A DNA stretch of 47,579 nucleotides from Aneurinibacillus sp. (GCA_020725425.1 DYFA01000043.1:1-47579); one strand, 5' to 3'; positions 8,471 to 16,737 are shown, counted from the first letter of the stretch. Made by a program: numbers and translations. Notes: a model not told the origin generated them from the sequence alone.

Positions 8471-9226
8471 TCATTCCTTGATTTCCGCTTTCTGCTCCTC
8501 TAGCTCCACGCACCCGAAACCTTGGCTGTTCTTGGCCCCCACCCCCGCGTCCAACCCAATTTGCAGGAGCTTGACAGGACCCTCAATACTTATCCGCCCC
8601 GAGTAACCCTTGATTACCGTACCAGCGTACTTGACGATACTGAGCCGCGGTTGGCCCAGCGGTCGGACCCTGACCGTTCCCTCTGGCGGTTCCCCAAAGA
8701 CCACTTTGAATTTCTTTTTCAGGTTTTCGGTGAGCAAAGCAGCAAACTCAGGCTCCCCGGGCTGAAAGTAGCAGGTGTACTTGGTTCCGTCTCCCTTGAT
8801 CACCGTGCTGTAAACCACCACGGGGGAAAGGGTACGGAAGACTGCGGTTTCCCGCGTGACCCGAGGTTGGCTGGTCTGTACCTCTTCCACCACCACCTCT
8901 TGGCCTCCCAGCTCCAAGTTGCCTTGCGTTAGAAGGGAGGTAAGGAGCGATGAACAGAAGTCCGGCATCGGTGAGGAGATTACCAATCTCAACGGCCCGC
9001 TGAACCGCATGATGCCCGCTTCCCTGTCCATGTCGTAGCGGCCCATGAGGCGGGAAAAGGTGAACATCTTGAAACCCCGTCCCTCGTCACCGTAGCCGCG
9101 GTCGTGCACCAGCTTCGCCGTTTCCCGATCCAACCGGGAGTAGATGGCAGCTTGCAGGAGGCGATTGTGATGAACTGGCAGGCGAAGCGGCTCCGCCTTG
9201 GTCAAAAGTCTGACACAAAAACGCAT
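8471..9226 (-). CDS. cas6: CRISPR RNA endoribonuclease Cas6
   Basis: Cas6 (251 aa) cuts the precursor transcript within each repeat. The sequence has the two-RRM RAMP layout, beginning MRFCVRLL, and ends with the glycine-rich loop GVGAKNSQGFGCVEL typical of Cas6. A His is visible early (LPVHHNRLLQAAIY, about residues 18-31), where many Cas6 proteins keep the catalytic general base. It is the first gene of the minus-strand cas operon. The intergenic region upstream (9227-9499) should therefore contain the operon promoter. Confidence 0.93.
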   Translation of the reverse strand: MRFCVRLLTKAEPLRLPVHHNRLLQAAIYSRLDRETAKLVHDRGYGDEGRGFKMFTFSRLMGRYDMDREAGIMRFSGPLRLVISSPMPDFCSSLLTSLLTQGNLELGGQEVVVEEVQTSQPRVTRETAVFRTLSPVVVYSTVIKGDGTKYTCYFQPGEPEFAALLTENLKKKFKVVFGEPPEGTVRVRPLGQPRLSIVKYAGTVIKGYSGRISIEGPVKLLQIGLDAGVGAKNSQGFGCVELEEQKAEIKE

Positions 9227-9499
9227 CGTGGCCTCTTCCCCACTAGCCTAGGTGGCGATGTAAGTTATGGCACTTTCTGTCATTCGCCGCAGCCAACACC
9301 GTTTCCTCTGAGCGTGATTGTATGTGTTGGCTACGACAAGTTTTGTCGCTCATACGCCGTGAGGTTCGGGGCGAGGCACCACGTGTACTTGTGCGCGGCG
9401 TCTTGAAGACTCTCGGTTATCCGCCTATGCCCGGGGACTGAAGGTCCCGTTTTTCCTGCGTAATCTGGACTGTGAGGAGGAAAGTTGCAGAGCCCCCAT
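9227..9499. other. Intergenic region upstream of cas6, rich in inverted repeats
   Basis: This 273-base non-coding stretch lies between cas6 and the toxin gene and must hold the cas operon promoter. It contains several dyads: a perfect 9-base inverted repeat AGCCAACAC (9291-9299) / GTGTTGGCT (9324-9332); CGACAA (9334-9339) / TTGTCG (9343-9348) immediately beside it; the near-palindrome GTCTTGAAGAC (9400-9410); and a short terminator-like hairpin near 9434. I found no clear -35/-10 pair for cas6. The dyads could be operators of a cas regulator or stems of a structured RNA. Confidence 0.5.
9434..9454 (+). terminator. Weak plus-strand terminator-like hairpin
   Basis: GGGAC (9434-9438) pairs with GTCCC (9444-9448) across a 5-base loop and is followed by a GTTTTT tract. 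The stem is only five base pairs. No plus-strand protein gene lies upstream, so it is either fortuitous or the end of a short plus-strand RNA from the structured region at 9290-9430. Confidence 0.3.
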
Positions 9500-9739
9500 T
9501 CAATCATCCTGGGCTTCTTCGAGCAAGTGCCGGTACATCCTGGCGCCGTGCAGGATGTTCCGCAAGACCTCATCCCGGGAAAGCGGCCCCAGCTCCGGGA
9601 AGTCAACGAGACGCCCGATCCGGCCGACGATCTCGTCCTTCACCCGTTGGGCGGCGGCCGGGTTGCCGAGGGCGATGGTCTGAGCTATTTCCAGGAGATC
9701 CTGGCGGGCGCCAGCCTCAAGTACGAGTCTTGCGCTCAT
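9500..9739 (-). CDS. ParE/RelE-like toxin, apparently internally deleted
   Basis: This 79-residue protein starts like a ParE/RelE-family toxin (ARLVLEAGARQDLLEIAQ, then NPAAAQRVKDEI and a FPELG turn) and ends with the characteristic LHGAR segment plus a short helix. The middle beta strands normally found between the FPELG turn and the LHGAR strand, about 25 residues holding much of the active face, are absent. FPELGPLSRDE runs almost directly into VLRNILHGAR. The ATG at 9739 lies inside the last codons of the antitoxin gene (23-base overlap), the usual arrangement for such pairs. Activity is doubtful. It may be a decayed module kept by its antitoxin partner or a shortened variant. Confidence 0.75.
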   Translation of the reverse strand: MSARLVLEAGARQDLLEIAQTIALGNPAAAQRVKDEIVGRIGRLVDFPELGPLSRDEVLRNILHGARMYRHLLEEAQDD

Positions 9740-9995
9740 CGATAATTCTCTGCATCTCCTGTGAGACTTCATCGAGGGTGTAAGTCCTGGCGCCGCTGGC
9801 CTTGGCGAACTCGGCCTCGACCAACTTGCGGTACACTTCGAGCGTGGCGAGTTGCCGTTCGTAATGCTCCTGGCTCATGATGACCAGGTCACCCCGGCCG
9901 TTCTTGGTGATGTACACCGGCTGACCTTCCCGGCAGATCTCGGCGATTTCCGGAAGCCTGTTTTTCAGGTCAGAAGTTGGACGGATTTCAGGCAT
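9717..9995 (-). CDS. Phd/YefM-family antitoxin
   Basis: This 92-residue protein shows the Phd/YefM pattern: MPEIRPTSDLKNRLPEIAEICREG (DNA-binding N-terminal domain), QPVYITKNGRGDLVIMSQEHYE (the conserved strand and helix), and a disordered charged C-terminal tail that would bind the toxin. The ATG at 9995 was chosen because it starts the conserved domain and leaves room for the promoter upstream. Longer in-frame starts would overlap that promoter. Such antitoxins usually repress their own operon. It overlaps the toxin gene downstream. Confidence 0.88.
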   Translation of the reverse strand: MPEIRPTSDLKNRLPEIAEICREGQPVYITKNGRGDLVIMSQEHYERQLATLEVYRKLVEAEFAKASGARTYTLDEVSQEMQRIIDERKTRT

Positions 9996-10019
9996 CGAAT
10001 GGCCTACTTTAAGGAGATA

Positions 10020-10048
10020 ATTCTGGTTAGATTCTACCCGCATTTCAA
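10020..10048 (-). promoter_or_regulatory. Putative sigma-70 promoter of the toxin-antitoxin pair
   Basis: On the minus strand TTGAAA (10043-10048) is followed after 17 bases by CAGAAT (10020-10025), 25 bases before the antitoxin ATG. The -35 matches five of six consensus bases and the -10 four of six. Position and spacing are good. It is not confirmed by any other signal. Confidence 0.45.
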
Positions 10049-10199
10049 CCTTTCTTCCAGCTGAATTGTGAGGGCATGCCCCCACCCGGGAGAACCAGCC
10101 GTCCGCGCCCGTGTATACTTGGCCGGTGGTGGGAGGATAGGGTCCGGACGAATGAGAAAAAGTCCTGGAACAGACTGTTCTCGAAAGCAGGTGGCACTC

Positions 10200-11975
10200 G
10201 TGGAATCATCCGTTCACGGCTCGGTGGTGATTATCGGCGAGCCCTGCCAGACCCCCGTGCAGCTCTTCCGGAGCGAGGTCTTCGGGAGGATGTTGGCGGC
10301 GTTTCTGGCCCGGTTGGAGCGGCGGGGCTCGCCGCTGCTCGGGGCGGTCGAGGCGTTCCGGCGTACGGCTGACGGAGGAGCTGAAGGCGCAGCGACTGGG
10401 TACGATTTGGCCGGCATCGCTGACCTCCTGGTGCTCCTCGCCAGCCGGCGCCTGGAGAACGTCAAGAAGCTGCCGCCCCTTTTCGAACAGGCGCTGGCCG
10501 ACCGGCTCCTCTGGCACAGCTTCGTCGAGGAGTTCTACAACTTCTGGCGGTCCCACGAGCGGTTCGTAATCGTGGAGGGAAGGGAGAACCTGCCGGGGGT
10601 GATGCTCCCCCGCCACCAGAGCCTGATCGGGATCAACGACACGATCAAGAGCCTGATCCTCGAGACCTACCGCCAGATTTCCGCCAACCTCACCGGCGCC
10701 TTCCCCCGGGTCTGCCGCCAGTTGCCGGCCGGCGCCGGGGTGGGGCTCCTGGTGGAGCAGGTGGAGTGGCGGATCCCGGGGGAGGCGTACCGAGCGCTGG
10801 AGGGTGTCCCCTTCATCCAGCAGGTGGTCATCGAGCCGCCGCTCATCTACTATCCCAAGCGCAACTTCCGCAAGGGCGCCTTCGTGCCGGTGGAGGAGAA
10901 CCCCTTGAGCCGGGTGATGCTTGACCCGGCGGAGTGGCTCTGCTACCCGGCCAAGGTGGGGGAGCTCTTGACCTTCATCTACTTCCACCGCCGTTACCTG
11001 GCGATGGGAGTCTCTCTCGCCAACCTGTTCGAGGTCGCCGAGACCAAGGAGTTCGCCGGGCGGACCCCCGACGCCGTCCTGGTCTTCGGCGTGGACCCTC
11101 AGGCTTTGGGCGAGGAGACGACGGTCTACCACGAGGACCAGGAAGCCGGAGTGACGGTCGGCGCTATCGCCCACCGCGAGGACGTGGACTACTTCGGCTA
11201 CTTCAAGAAGATGGCCCTGACGCTCCACAACGTGATCATGATCGGGCGGGGGCGTCTCCCGGTCCACGGAGCGATGGCCTCGATCGAGCTGCGCACCGGA
11301 CAGGCGGCCAACATCGTCCTGGTCGGCGACAGCGGGGCCGGGAAGTCCGAGACGCTGGAGGCCTTCCGGGTGCTGGCCGACGAGTACATCCGCCGCTTGA
11401 CGGTGGTCTTCGACGACATGGGGTCGCTGCGGATCGCTCCCGACGGCGCGGTGGTGGGATACGGCACCGAGATCGGAGCCTTCGTCCGCCTCGACGACCT
11501 GCAGCCGGGCTTCGCCTACACCGAGGTGGAGCGGGCGATCTTCATGAACCCCCACAAGACCAACGCCCGCCTGGTCATTCCCCTCACGCCCTACCGGGAC
11601 GTCATGGCCGGCCACCGGGTGGACTACTTCCTCTACGCCAACAACTACGAGCGGGTCGGGGAGGGCCGGCCCTATCTCGAGTTCTTCCCGAGCGCCCAGG
11701 CCGCCTTCCGGGTCTTCTCCGAGGGAACCCGGATGGCCAAGGGTACCACCGACGAGCACGGCCTCACCGGCTCCTACTTCGCCAACCCCTTCGGGGCGCC
11801 TCAGAAGCGGGCGCAACACGACGAGTTGGCCCGGCGGTACCTCGAAGCCATGCTGGCGGCGGGAGTCAGGGTGGGGCAGCTCCGCACCCAGCTCGGCCTC
11901 GCCGGATATGAGCTGGGCGGACCGGAACTGGCCGCCCGGGCCCTCTTCGACCACCTCAAGGCCAGCAGGCCATAA
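10200..11975 (+). CDS. HPr kinase/PEP-carboxykinase-like P-loop protein of unknown substrate
   Basis: About 591 aa. Roughly 375 residues in, it carries RLPVHGAMA, a spacer, then ANIVLVGDSGAGKSETLEAF. The GDSGAGKSE P-loop resembles HPr kinase (GDSGVGKSE), while the upstream His-containing strand resembles PEP carboxykinase, which shares that fold. A DDMGS segment follows at about the Walker B position. The N-terminal 370 residues have no motif I recognise. The frame is open from 10068, but a GTG at 10200 has AGGTGG five bases upstream and avoids overlapping the divergent promoter; an ATG at 10152 is the alternative. The gene stands alone, so the substrate (a protein Ser, a small acid or a nucleotide pathway) cannot be read from context. 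Confidence 0.75.
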   Translation: MESSVHGSVVIIGEPCQTPVQLFRSEVFGRMLAAFLARLERRGSPLLGAVEAFRRTADGGAEGAATGYDLAGIADLLVLLASRRLENVKKLPPLFEQALADRLLWHSFVEEFYNFWRSHERFVIVEGRENLPGVMLPRHQSLIGINDTIKSLILETYRQISANLTGAFPRVCRQLPAGAGVGLLVEQVEWRIPGEAYRALEGVPFIQQVVIEPPLIYYPKRNFRKGAFVPVEENPLSRVMLDPAEWLCYPAKVGELLTFIYFHRRYLAMGVSLANLFEVAETKEFAGRTPDAVLVFGVDPQALGEETTVYHEDQEAGVTVGAIAHREDVDYFGYFKKMALTLHNVIMIGRGRLPVHGAMASIELRTGQAANIVLVGDSGAGKSETLEAFRVLADEYIRRLTVVFDDMGSLRIAPDGAVVGYGTEIGAFVRLDDLQPGFAYTEVERAIFMNPHKTNARLVIPLTPYRDVMAGHRVDYFLYANNYERVGEGRPYLEFFPSAQAAFRVFSEGTRMAKGTTDEHGLTGSYFANPFGAPQKRAQHDELARRYLEAMLAAGVRVGQLRTQLGLAGYELGGPELAARALFDHLKASRP

Positions 11976-12070
11976 CACACCGGGCTTTCCTCCCGCTGGC
12001 CCAAAAGGCCCGGCGCAAAGCCTTCCACCTGCCGTTATGATGTGGTGAGTCCGCGGCGGGAGGGAACGGC

Positions 12071-12655
12071 ATGGTGCGGTACTACGTGGCTCTGGGGGAT
12101 TCGGTCGCGGCCGGTTTCCGGGCTGCCCCGGGGTACGGCTATGTGGATCAGCTCTACCGGCATCTCCGGGAGAGGAGTCCCGATTGGCGGCTGGCCAACC
12201 TGGCTTTGCCAGGGGCAACCACCTGGAACCTGGGAAGCCAGGTGCGGCGGGCGATCACCTACCGCCCCCACCTGATCACGCTCGACATCGGCGGCAACGA
12301 CCTGCGCCGCGCCGGTCCGGACCCGTCCCGCATCATCCCCTACAGCATGCAGAACCTGGAGGCCGCCCTCGGTGCGCTGCGCCGGCACACCCGGGCCGCG
12401 ATCTTCATCGCCGACGTGTACAACCCGTTGCCGCCCGGCAGCCGCCTTTACGAGCAGGCCCGCGTCTGGATCGGCCGGTTCAACGCGGCGCTGGCCAGGG
12501 TGGCCGCCCGCCACCGCTGCCGGGTCGTGCCCATCGGGGCGGTTCTGGCGCACAGCCGGGGCATGATCGCCCTGGACCGCCTGCACCCGTCCACCGCCGG
12601 CCACTCGGCCATCGCCGCGGCTTTCCTGCGGGCGGGGGTCGGGAGTCTCAGATAG
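12071..12655 (+). CDS. SGNH/GDSL-family hydrolase (esterase or lipase)
   Basis: This 194-aa protein has all four blocks of the SGNH hydrolase family. GDS near the start holds nucleophile Ser11 (ALGDSVAAG). Block II glycine lies in LPGATTWN (about 47-54). Block III is GGND (74-77). Block V is DRLHPSTAGH, with catalytic Asp169 and His172. No signal peptide is present, so it is probably cytoplasmic. Substrates of this family range over acyl esters, lysophospholipids and acetylated sugars and cannot be deduced. A GGGAGGGAA Shine-Dalgarno precedes the ATG. It ends 12 bases from the convergent RidA gene. Confidence 0.9.
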   Translation: MVRYYVALGDSVAAGFRAAPGYGYVDQLYRHLRERSPDWRLANLALPGATTWNLGSQVRRAITYRPHLITLDIGGNDLRRAGPDPSRIIPYSMQNLEAALGALRRHTRAAIFIADVYNPLPPGSRLYEQARVWIGRFNAALARVAARHRCRVVPIGAVLAHSRGMIALDRLHPSTAGHSAIAAAFLRAGVGSLR

Positions 12656-12667
12656 TCCGCACCCGGC

Positions 12668-13045
12668 CTACCTGGCGGCGATCGCCTCGATCTCCACCCG
12701 GGCGTCCTTCGGGAGCCGGGCCACCTGGACCGTCGAGCGGGCCGGCGGGGCCTCCGGGAAGAAGCCGGCGTAGACCTCGTTGACCGCCGCGAAGTCGGCC
12801 AGGTCCAAAAGGAAGATAGTCGTCTTGACGACGTCCTCCAGGCTGAACCCCGCCTCCGCCAGGATGGCCTTTAGGTTTTCCAGGGCCCGCCGCGCCTGGG
12901 AGAGAGTGTCCGGTTCCAGTTGGCCGGTCGCCGGGTCCATCCCCAGTTGCCCCGAGACGAAGAGCAGGTTGCCCCAGACGATGCCTTGCGAATACGGGCC
13001 GATGGCCGCCGGCGCCGCCTTGGTCGCGACCGGTATGCGAGCCAT
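12668..13045 (-). CDS. ridA: RidA family enamine/imine deaminase
   Basis: This 125-aa protein has the RidA (YjgF/UK114) length and trimeric chorismate-mutase-like fold signature. RidA hydrolyses reactive 2-aminoacrylate and related enamines released by PLP enzymes. The diagnostic C-terminal motif [22 protein letters not shown] is present, with Arg103 and Glu120 at the positions that bind and activate the substrate, as is the IGPYSQG loop near residue 15. The ATG at 13045 begins the conserved domain and follows GGAGGGG. An in-frame start 21 bases earlier is possible. Confidence 0.94.
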   Translation of the reverse strand: MARIPVATKAAPAAIGPYSQGIVWGNLLFVSGQLGMDPATGQLEPDTLSQARRALENLKAILAEAGFSLEDVVKTTIFLLDLADFAAVNEVYAGFFPEAPPARSTVQVARLPKDARVEIEAIAAR

Positions 13046-13186
13046 TACGCTTTGCCCCTCCTTCACTCACTGGCACTTCGCTGCAGGTGGCAGTTTCATG
13101 GTAATGGAGTAAGGAGTGAAACCTACGGAAGTCCAGAAGCGGTATCCCTTCGAGTTCGTGGACAGAACATCAATCACGACGTGCTA

Positions 13187-13702
13187 TCAGACGTTGTGGC
13201 AGGTCACGCAGAGGGCGTCGTTCTCGCCGTGCAGGCGGAGGAAGGAGGGGTAGCCCTTGCCGTTGTGGGTGTCGTGGCAGGTGGTGCAGCCCATCAGCCG
13301 CTCTTCGCCGTAAAAGATCAACCCCGGCATCTCCTCGGGCTTCCGGAACTTCGGGTTGTTCGGGAGAGGAACGTCCACCGGATGCATGGCCGCGAAGCTG
13401 CACTTGACCTTCTTCGGCACTTCCGGCCGGCCGGGCTCGCCGTGACAGGAGAGGCAGACCGCCGTGCCCCGCAGGCGGACCGTGATGCCCCCGATTCTGG
13501 TCGGCAAGGGGATCTTCAAATACTGGTGGCATGGATCGCAAGAGTTTTTAGCCTGCTTGAAGGGGTTCTTGGGGTTGGCTCGGGAGAAGTCATGTTTGGT
13601 GCCGCCTAACCCGGCCGCCCCCACCTGCGCCCCCGCAACCAGGAGAAACGCTATCCCCGCCGCCAGCCCGGCGAGGAAACGCCGCCTCATATCGGTTGAC
13701 AT
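13187..13702 (-). CDS. Secreted tetraheme c-type cytochrome
   Basis: This 171-aa protein has an N-terminal basic and hydrophobic signal sequence (RRRFLAGLAAGIAFLLVAG) and four CXXCH heme-attachment motifs at 55-59, 83-87, 139-143 and 165-169. Extra histidines (HPVDV, HDTHNG, RLHGEN) could be distal ligands for bis-His hemes. It resembles the doubled-CXXCH/cytochrome c3-type periplasmic carriers. The ATG at 13702 follows a GGGGGG tract, and a GTG 12 bases earlier is possible. It is divergent from the tetraheme gene at 13870, which suggests a shared control region. Confidence 0.9.
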   Translation of the reverse strand: MSTDMRRRFLAGLAAGIAFLLVAGAQVGAAGLGGTKHDFSRANPKNPFKQAKNSCDPCHQYLKIPLPTRIGGITVRLRGTAVCLSCHGEPGRPEVPKKVKCSFAAMHPVDVPLPNNPKFRKPEEMPGLIFYGEERLMGCTTCHDTHNGKGYPSFLRLHGENDALCVTCHNV

Positions 13703-13869
13703 GCCCGCAAACACCCCCCATTGTCACATCCTAGTTGAGTAGCGGCGCCGATATGCTTCGGGATAAAAGTCAAAAAGACCTGCCACAATAAACATAATTA
13801 GGAAAGGATTTTCGCTCGGACGGTAGAAGTACTGTGTTACCTACTTTAGGTCATAGGGAGGAGTAAAGT

Positions 13870-14481
13870 GTGAGGCGAGAGGGATTAGTGCTGGGAGTAC
13901 TGGTATGTGCGGGCATTCTGCTCTTGGCATCCGTGGGCGCTCTGGCTGCGGGATCCCACGACATGCTGAACTGCTCGGGCTGCCATAGCATCCACTACGC
14001 CAAGGCGTACAAGGCCTTCGCCGTAGTGAACGAGAAGGCGCAGAACCCGCGGGGGGCCGGCGCCATCGACGGCGTTTCGGCGTTGTGCCTTGGGTGCCAC
14101 GAGAACCCGGAGAACGGCGGCGCGGGGCTGAAGCCGATCGCCCTGCACACGACCCACCCGGTCAACCTGACGCCCAACGGCAAGATCGCCAAGGTTCCGG
14201 CGTCAGCCCTGATGAACGGCAAGCTGCAGTGCACGAGCTGCCACGATCCTCACCCGTCCAACCCGTCCTACCAGTACCTGCGGGTGGACACGAAGGGCGG
14301 CGGCGAGATGGCGACCTTCTGCGCCATGTGCCATCCGGCCAAGGTCGACCTCAGCGCCATCAAGGGACCCATTCAGGCGTTCACCTCGATGGACGAGACC
14401 AAGGGCGCCATGTTCGGGCCGGTCGACGGGATCACCTACACCAACCCGACCAAGGACTACTACGGCAAGGCCGCCAAGTAA
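13870..14481 (+). CDS. Secreted tetraheme c-type cytochrome
   Basis: This 203-aa protein has a clear signal peptide (hydrophobic stretch to about residue 27, cleavage near ALAAG) and four CXXCH motifs at 35-39, 73-77, 121-125 and 151-155. Additional histidines (HDM, IHYAK, LHTTHPV, HDPHPS) could provide bis-His ligation. It belongs to the cytochrome c3/doubled-CXXCH group of extracytoplasmic electron carriers. The GTG start at 13870 has a strong GGGAGGAG Shine-Dalgarno. The gene is monocistronic: a strong terminator follows 31 bases after the stop. Redox partner unknown. Confidence 0.92.
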   Translation: MRREGLVLGVLVCAGILLLASVGALAAGSHDMLNCSGCHSIHYAKAYKAFAVVNEKAQNPRGAGAIDGVSALCLGCHENPENGGAGLKPIALHTTHPVNLTPNGKIAKVPASALMNGKLQCTSCHDPHPSNPSYQYLRVDTKGGGEMATFCAMCHPAKVDLSAIKGPIQAFTSMDETKGAMFGPVDGITYTNPTKDYYGKAAK

Positions 14482-14512
14482 GGCCGCCGGGAAGAAAGCA
14501 AGCGATAGAGCA

Positions 14513-14546
14513 GGCCGGATGGGGTTCGACCCCGCCCGGCCTTTTT
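14513..14546 (+). terminator. Intrinsic terminator of the tetraheme cytochrome gene
   Basis: GGCCGG-AT-GGGGT pairs with ACCCC-GC-CCGGCC around a TCG loop, followed by TTTTT (14542-14546). It is the right distance after the cytochrome stop at 14481. The opposite strand has no U-tract, so it does not serve the convergent sucD-like gene. Confidence 0.9.
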
Positions 14547-14588
14547 CTGGCCAGCCCGTCTCGGTGGTGGAGGCCGTTCCGGGGAGGC

Positions 14589-15485
14589 TCAGCCCAGCGC
14601 CTCCCGGAGGAGCGGGATCACGTCGTCGAACCGCTCGGCCACCAGCGCCCCGGCCTCCCGGAGCCTCGCCATCTTCTGGCTCGGCTTGCCGATGCCGCCG
14701 GAGATCATCGCTCCGGCGTGGCCGAAGACGGTCCCTTCCGGCAGCCGCTCGGTGAACCGCCCGGCGACGAAGGAGATGAGCGGCTTCGGGAAGTGCCCGG
14801 CCGCTTTGAACTCGGCCATCTCCTCCTCGAACCGGGTCCCCGGCTCGGAGAAGGTCACCACCGCCCGCGTCCCCGGGTCTTGGGCGAAGAGGGCCAGGAG
14901 GTCCTTCGGGGTCGTGCCGATGAGCGGGTCGCCGCCGATGGAGACGCAGGTGGAGACGCCGTACCCGGCCCGCTTCACCATCCAGGCCGTTTCGGCGGTC
15001 ATCCCGCCGGAGCGGGAGATGACTCCCACCTCGCCGGGAACAAAGACCCGCTCCACGTTGTCGCCGCCGATCGCCCCGAGCTTCATCCGCTCGGCCGGCG
15101 AGATCATCCCGACGGAGTTGGGCCCGACCACCCGCGCTCCCGCCCGCTCGGCCAGGGCGAGGAGCTTCATCACGTCCTGGCGGGGGATGTTCTCCGTGGC
15201 CACCAGGATCAGCTTGAGCCCGTTCTCCACCGCCTCGGCCACCGCGTCCAGGGCGAAGGCCGGCGGGACGTAGACCAGCGAGGTGTCCACCGCGTGGGCC
15301 GCCACCGCCTGGCGGACCGAGTCGTAGACGGGGATGCCGTGCACCTCCTGCCCGCCTTTGCCGGGAGTGACGCCGGCCAAGACGGGCGTGCCGTAGTCCA
15401 GAGTGTGCTTGGCCACCATGGCGCCTTCCCGCCCGGTGATGCCCTGGATGACGATGCGGTTCGTCCGGAAAAGGAGGATGGCCAT
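14589..15485 (-). CDS. Acyl-CoA synthetase (NDP-forming) alpha subunit, SucD-like
   Basis: This 298-aa protein is a complete SucD homologue. It has the N-terminal CoA-binding Rossmann domain (VIQGITGREGAMVAKHTLDYGTP), the GPNSVGMISP segment and the phosphorylated histidine His256 in FGHAGAMISGG, the counterpart of the E. coli SucD active-site His. With the beta subunit upstream it would join an organic acid to CoA using ATP or GTP. Succinate, malate and citrate are all possible in this family. The neighbouring citryl-CoA-lyase homologue favours citrate, by inference. It is the last gene of the long minus-strand operon. Confidence 0.9.
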   Translation of the reverse strand: MAILLFRTNRIVIQGITGREGAMVAKHTLDYGTPVLAGVTPGKGGQEVHGIPVYDSVRQAVAAHAVDTSLVYVPPAFALDAVAEAVENGLKLILVATENIPRQDVMKLLALAERAGARVVGPNSVGMISPAERMKLGAIGGDNVERVFVPGEVGVISRSGGMTAETAWMVKRAGYGVSTCVSIGGDPLIGTTPKDLLALFAQDPGTRAVVTFSEPGTRFEEEMAEFKAAGHFPKPLISFVAGRFTERLPEGTVFGHAGAMISGGIGKPSQKMARLREAGALVAERFDDVIPLLREALG

Positions 15486-16737
15486 CAGTGACGCCCCCCT
15501 TGTCGCCGGCGCCGGCGGCCAGCACCCGCTGGACGATCAGGTCGGCTGCCTCCGTGAGCGTGAGGTCGTCCCCGTGGTACTCGATCCCGGCTTCCTCGTA
15601 GAGCCGCCGCGCCTCGGCCTCGTTGACGCCGGCCTGCCGGATCACGACGGGGAAGGTCCGGGGATCGATCTTCAGCTCCTTGAGCGCCCGGATGATGCCT
15701 CGGGCCTGGACATCGGTCTGCGAGTTGTTGGTGATGTTCTGCGCCACGATCAGTCCCTTCAGGCCGGGCTTGGAGAGGATCACCCTGGCCAGGCCGTAGC
15801 ACTTCTCCTCCGACGGGTTCCCGCCGAACTCAGAGTAGTTGGCGGGCCGGCCGCCGGCGGCCACGATGGCGTCGAAGACCAGGAGGCTGCCTCCTCCCCC
15901 GCCGCACATGAACCCGATGTCCCCCTGGTCCATCTCGGTGTAGCGGGCTGTGCCCCGGTACGGGTCGACCTCGTTCACCTCGATCGCCGCCCGCTCCCGC
16001 TCGGTCAGGGGGTGCCAGGCTCGCTCCTGTCCGGCTTGTACCCAGCCCCGCAGGTCCGGTTGGCGGTACAGGGCGGCGTCGTCCACCGCCATCACTGCCG
16101 CCACCGGCATGATCTCGCCGTTGACCGTCTCGACCAGCGGGTTGGTTTCGAGGAGGTAGGCGTCGTACTGGGTAAACGCCTGGTACAGCCGCTGGGTCAG
16201 GGAGGCGGCCTGCAGCAGCGCTCTACCCGAGAGTCCCGCCACCGCCCAAACCTCCCGCGCCTTGAACTCCCGCAGCCCCTCCAGGGGATCGACCTCCACC
16301 CGGTGCACCTGCTCGGGGTGGAGCCGGGCCAGCTCCTCGACCTCCACCCCGCCGAGGGCGGAGACGATGATCACCGGGCGGCGGCGGGACGGGTCGATGG
16401 TGAGAGAGAGGTACATCTCCCGGGCCACGTCGATCTTCTCCGCCACCAGCACCCGCTCCACGGTGTAGTAGCCCACCTTCATCCCGAAGAGCTCCTTGGC
16501 CCGGGCGCGGGCCTCGGCCGGCGTGGCGGCGAACTTCACCGCCCCCGCCTTGCCCCGCTTCCCCGCCGGCACCAGCGCTTTCAGGACCACTTCCTTCTCG
16601 AGCACCGCGGCGGCGGTCTCGGCCTCGCCGGGGTTTGCCGCCACCGTGTAGGCTGGCACGGGGATCCCCAGTTCGCTCAGAAGCTCCAGGGTCTGGTCTT
16701 CCAGGAGCCTGGCCACATCACTTCCCTCCCCGCTCAC
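15485..16737 (-). CDS. Acyl-CoA synthetase (NDP-forming) beta subunit, SucC-like; stop codon displaced
   Basis: ATP-grasp beta subunit related to SucC. Family marks include GKRGKAGAVKF near residue 60, the IDVAREMYLSLTID segment, GGVEVEE, and QGDIGFMCGGGGG near the C-terminal domain. Homology ends near residue 412, at the sucD start. The frame then has no stop and stays open to 14203, across sucD in the wrong register. One more base in the G6 run at 15494-15499 would place a TGA at 15485-15487, overlapping the sucD ATG. I therefore end the gene there and suspect an indel. The start overlaps the lyase gene by 20 bases. At about 416 residues it is longer than E. coli SucC (388). Confidence 0.8.

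Noticed and set aside
9240-9262. A stray CRISPR-repeat-like element upstream of cas6 that could encode a mini-crRNA
   Set aside because: Only a 7-base match (TAGGCTA) to the repeat is seen and no second flanking piece. This is within chance for this length.
10206-12218. Minus-strand open frame of 670 codons
   Set aside because: It mirrors the HPr-kinase-like gene, has no recognisable domain, and consists of low-complexity Gly/Pro/Arg/His-rich sequence typical of antisense frames in GC-rich DNA.
14203-16737. Single 844-residue fusion protein with an ATP-grasp half
   Set aside because: The second half is an out-of-frame reading of the sucD-like gene, whose own frame holds all conserved residues. 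A displaced stop is simpler than an overprinted protein.
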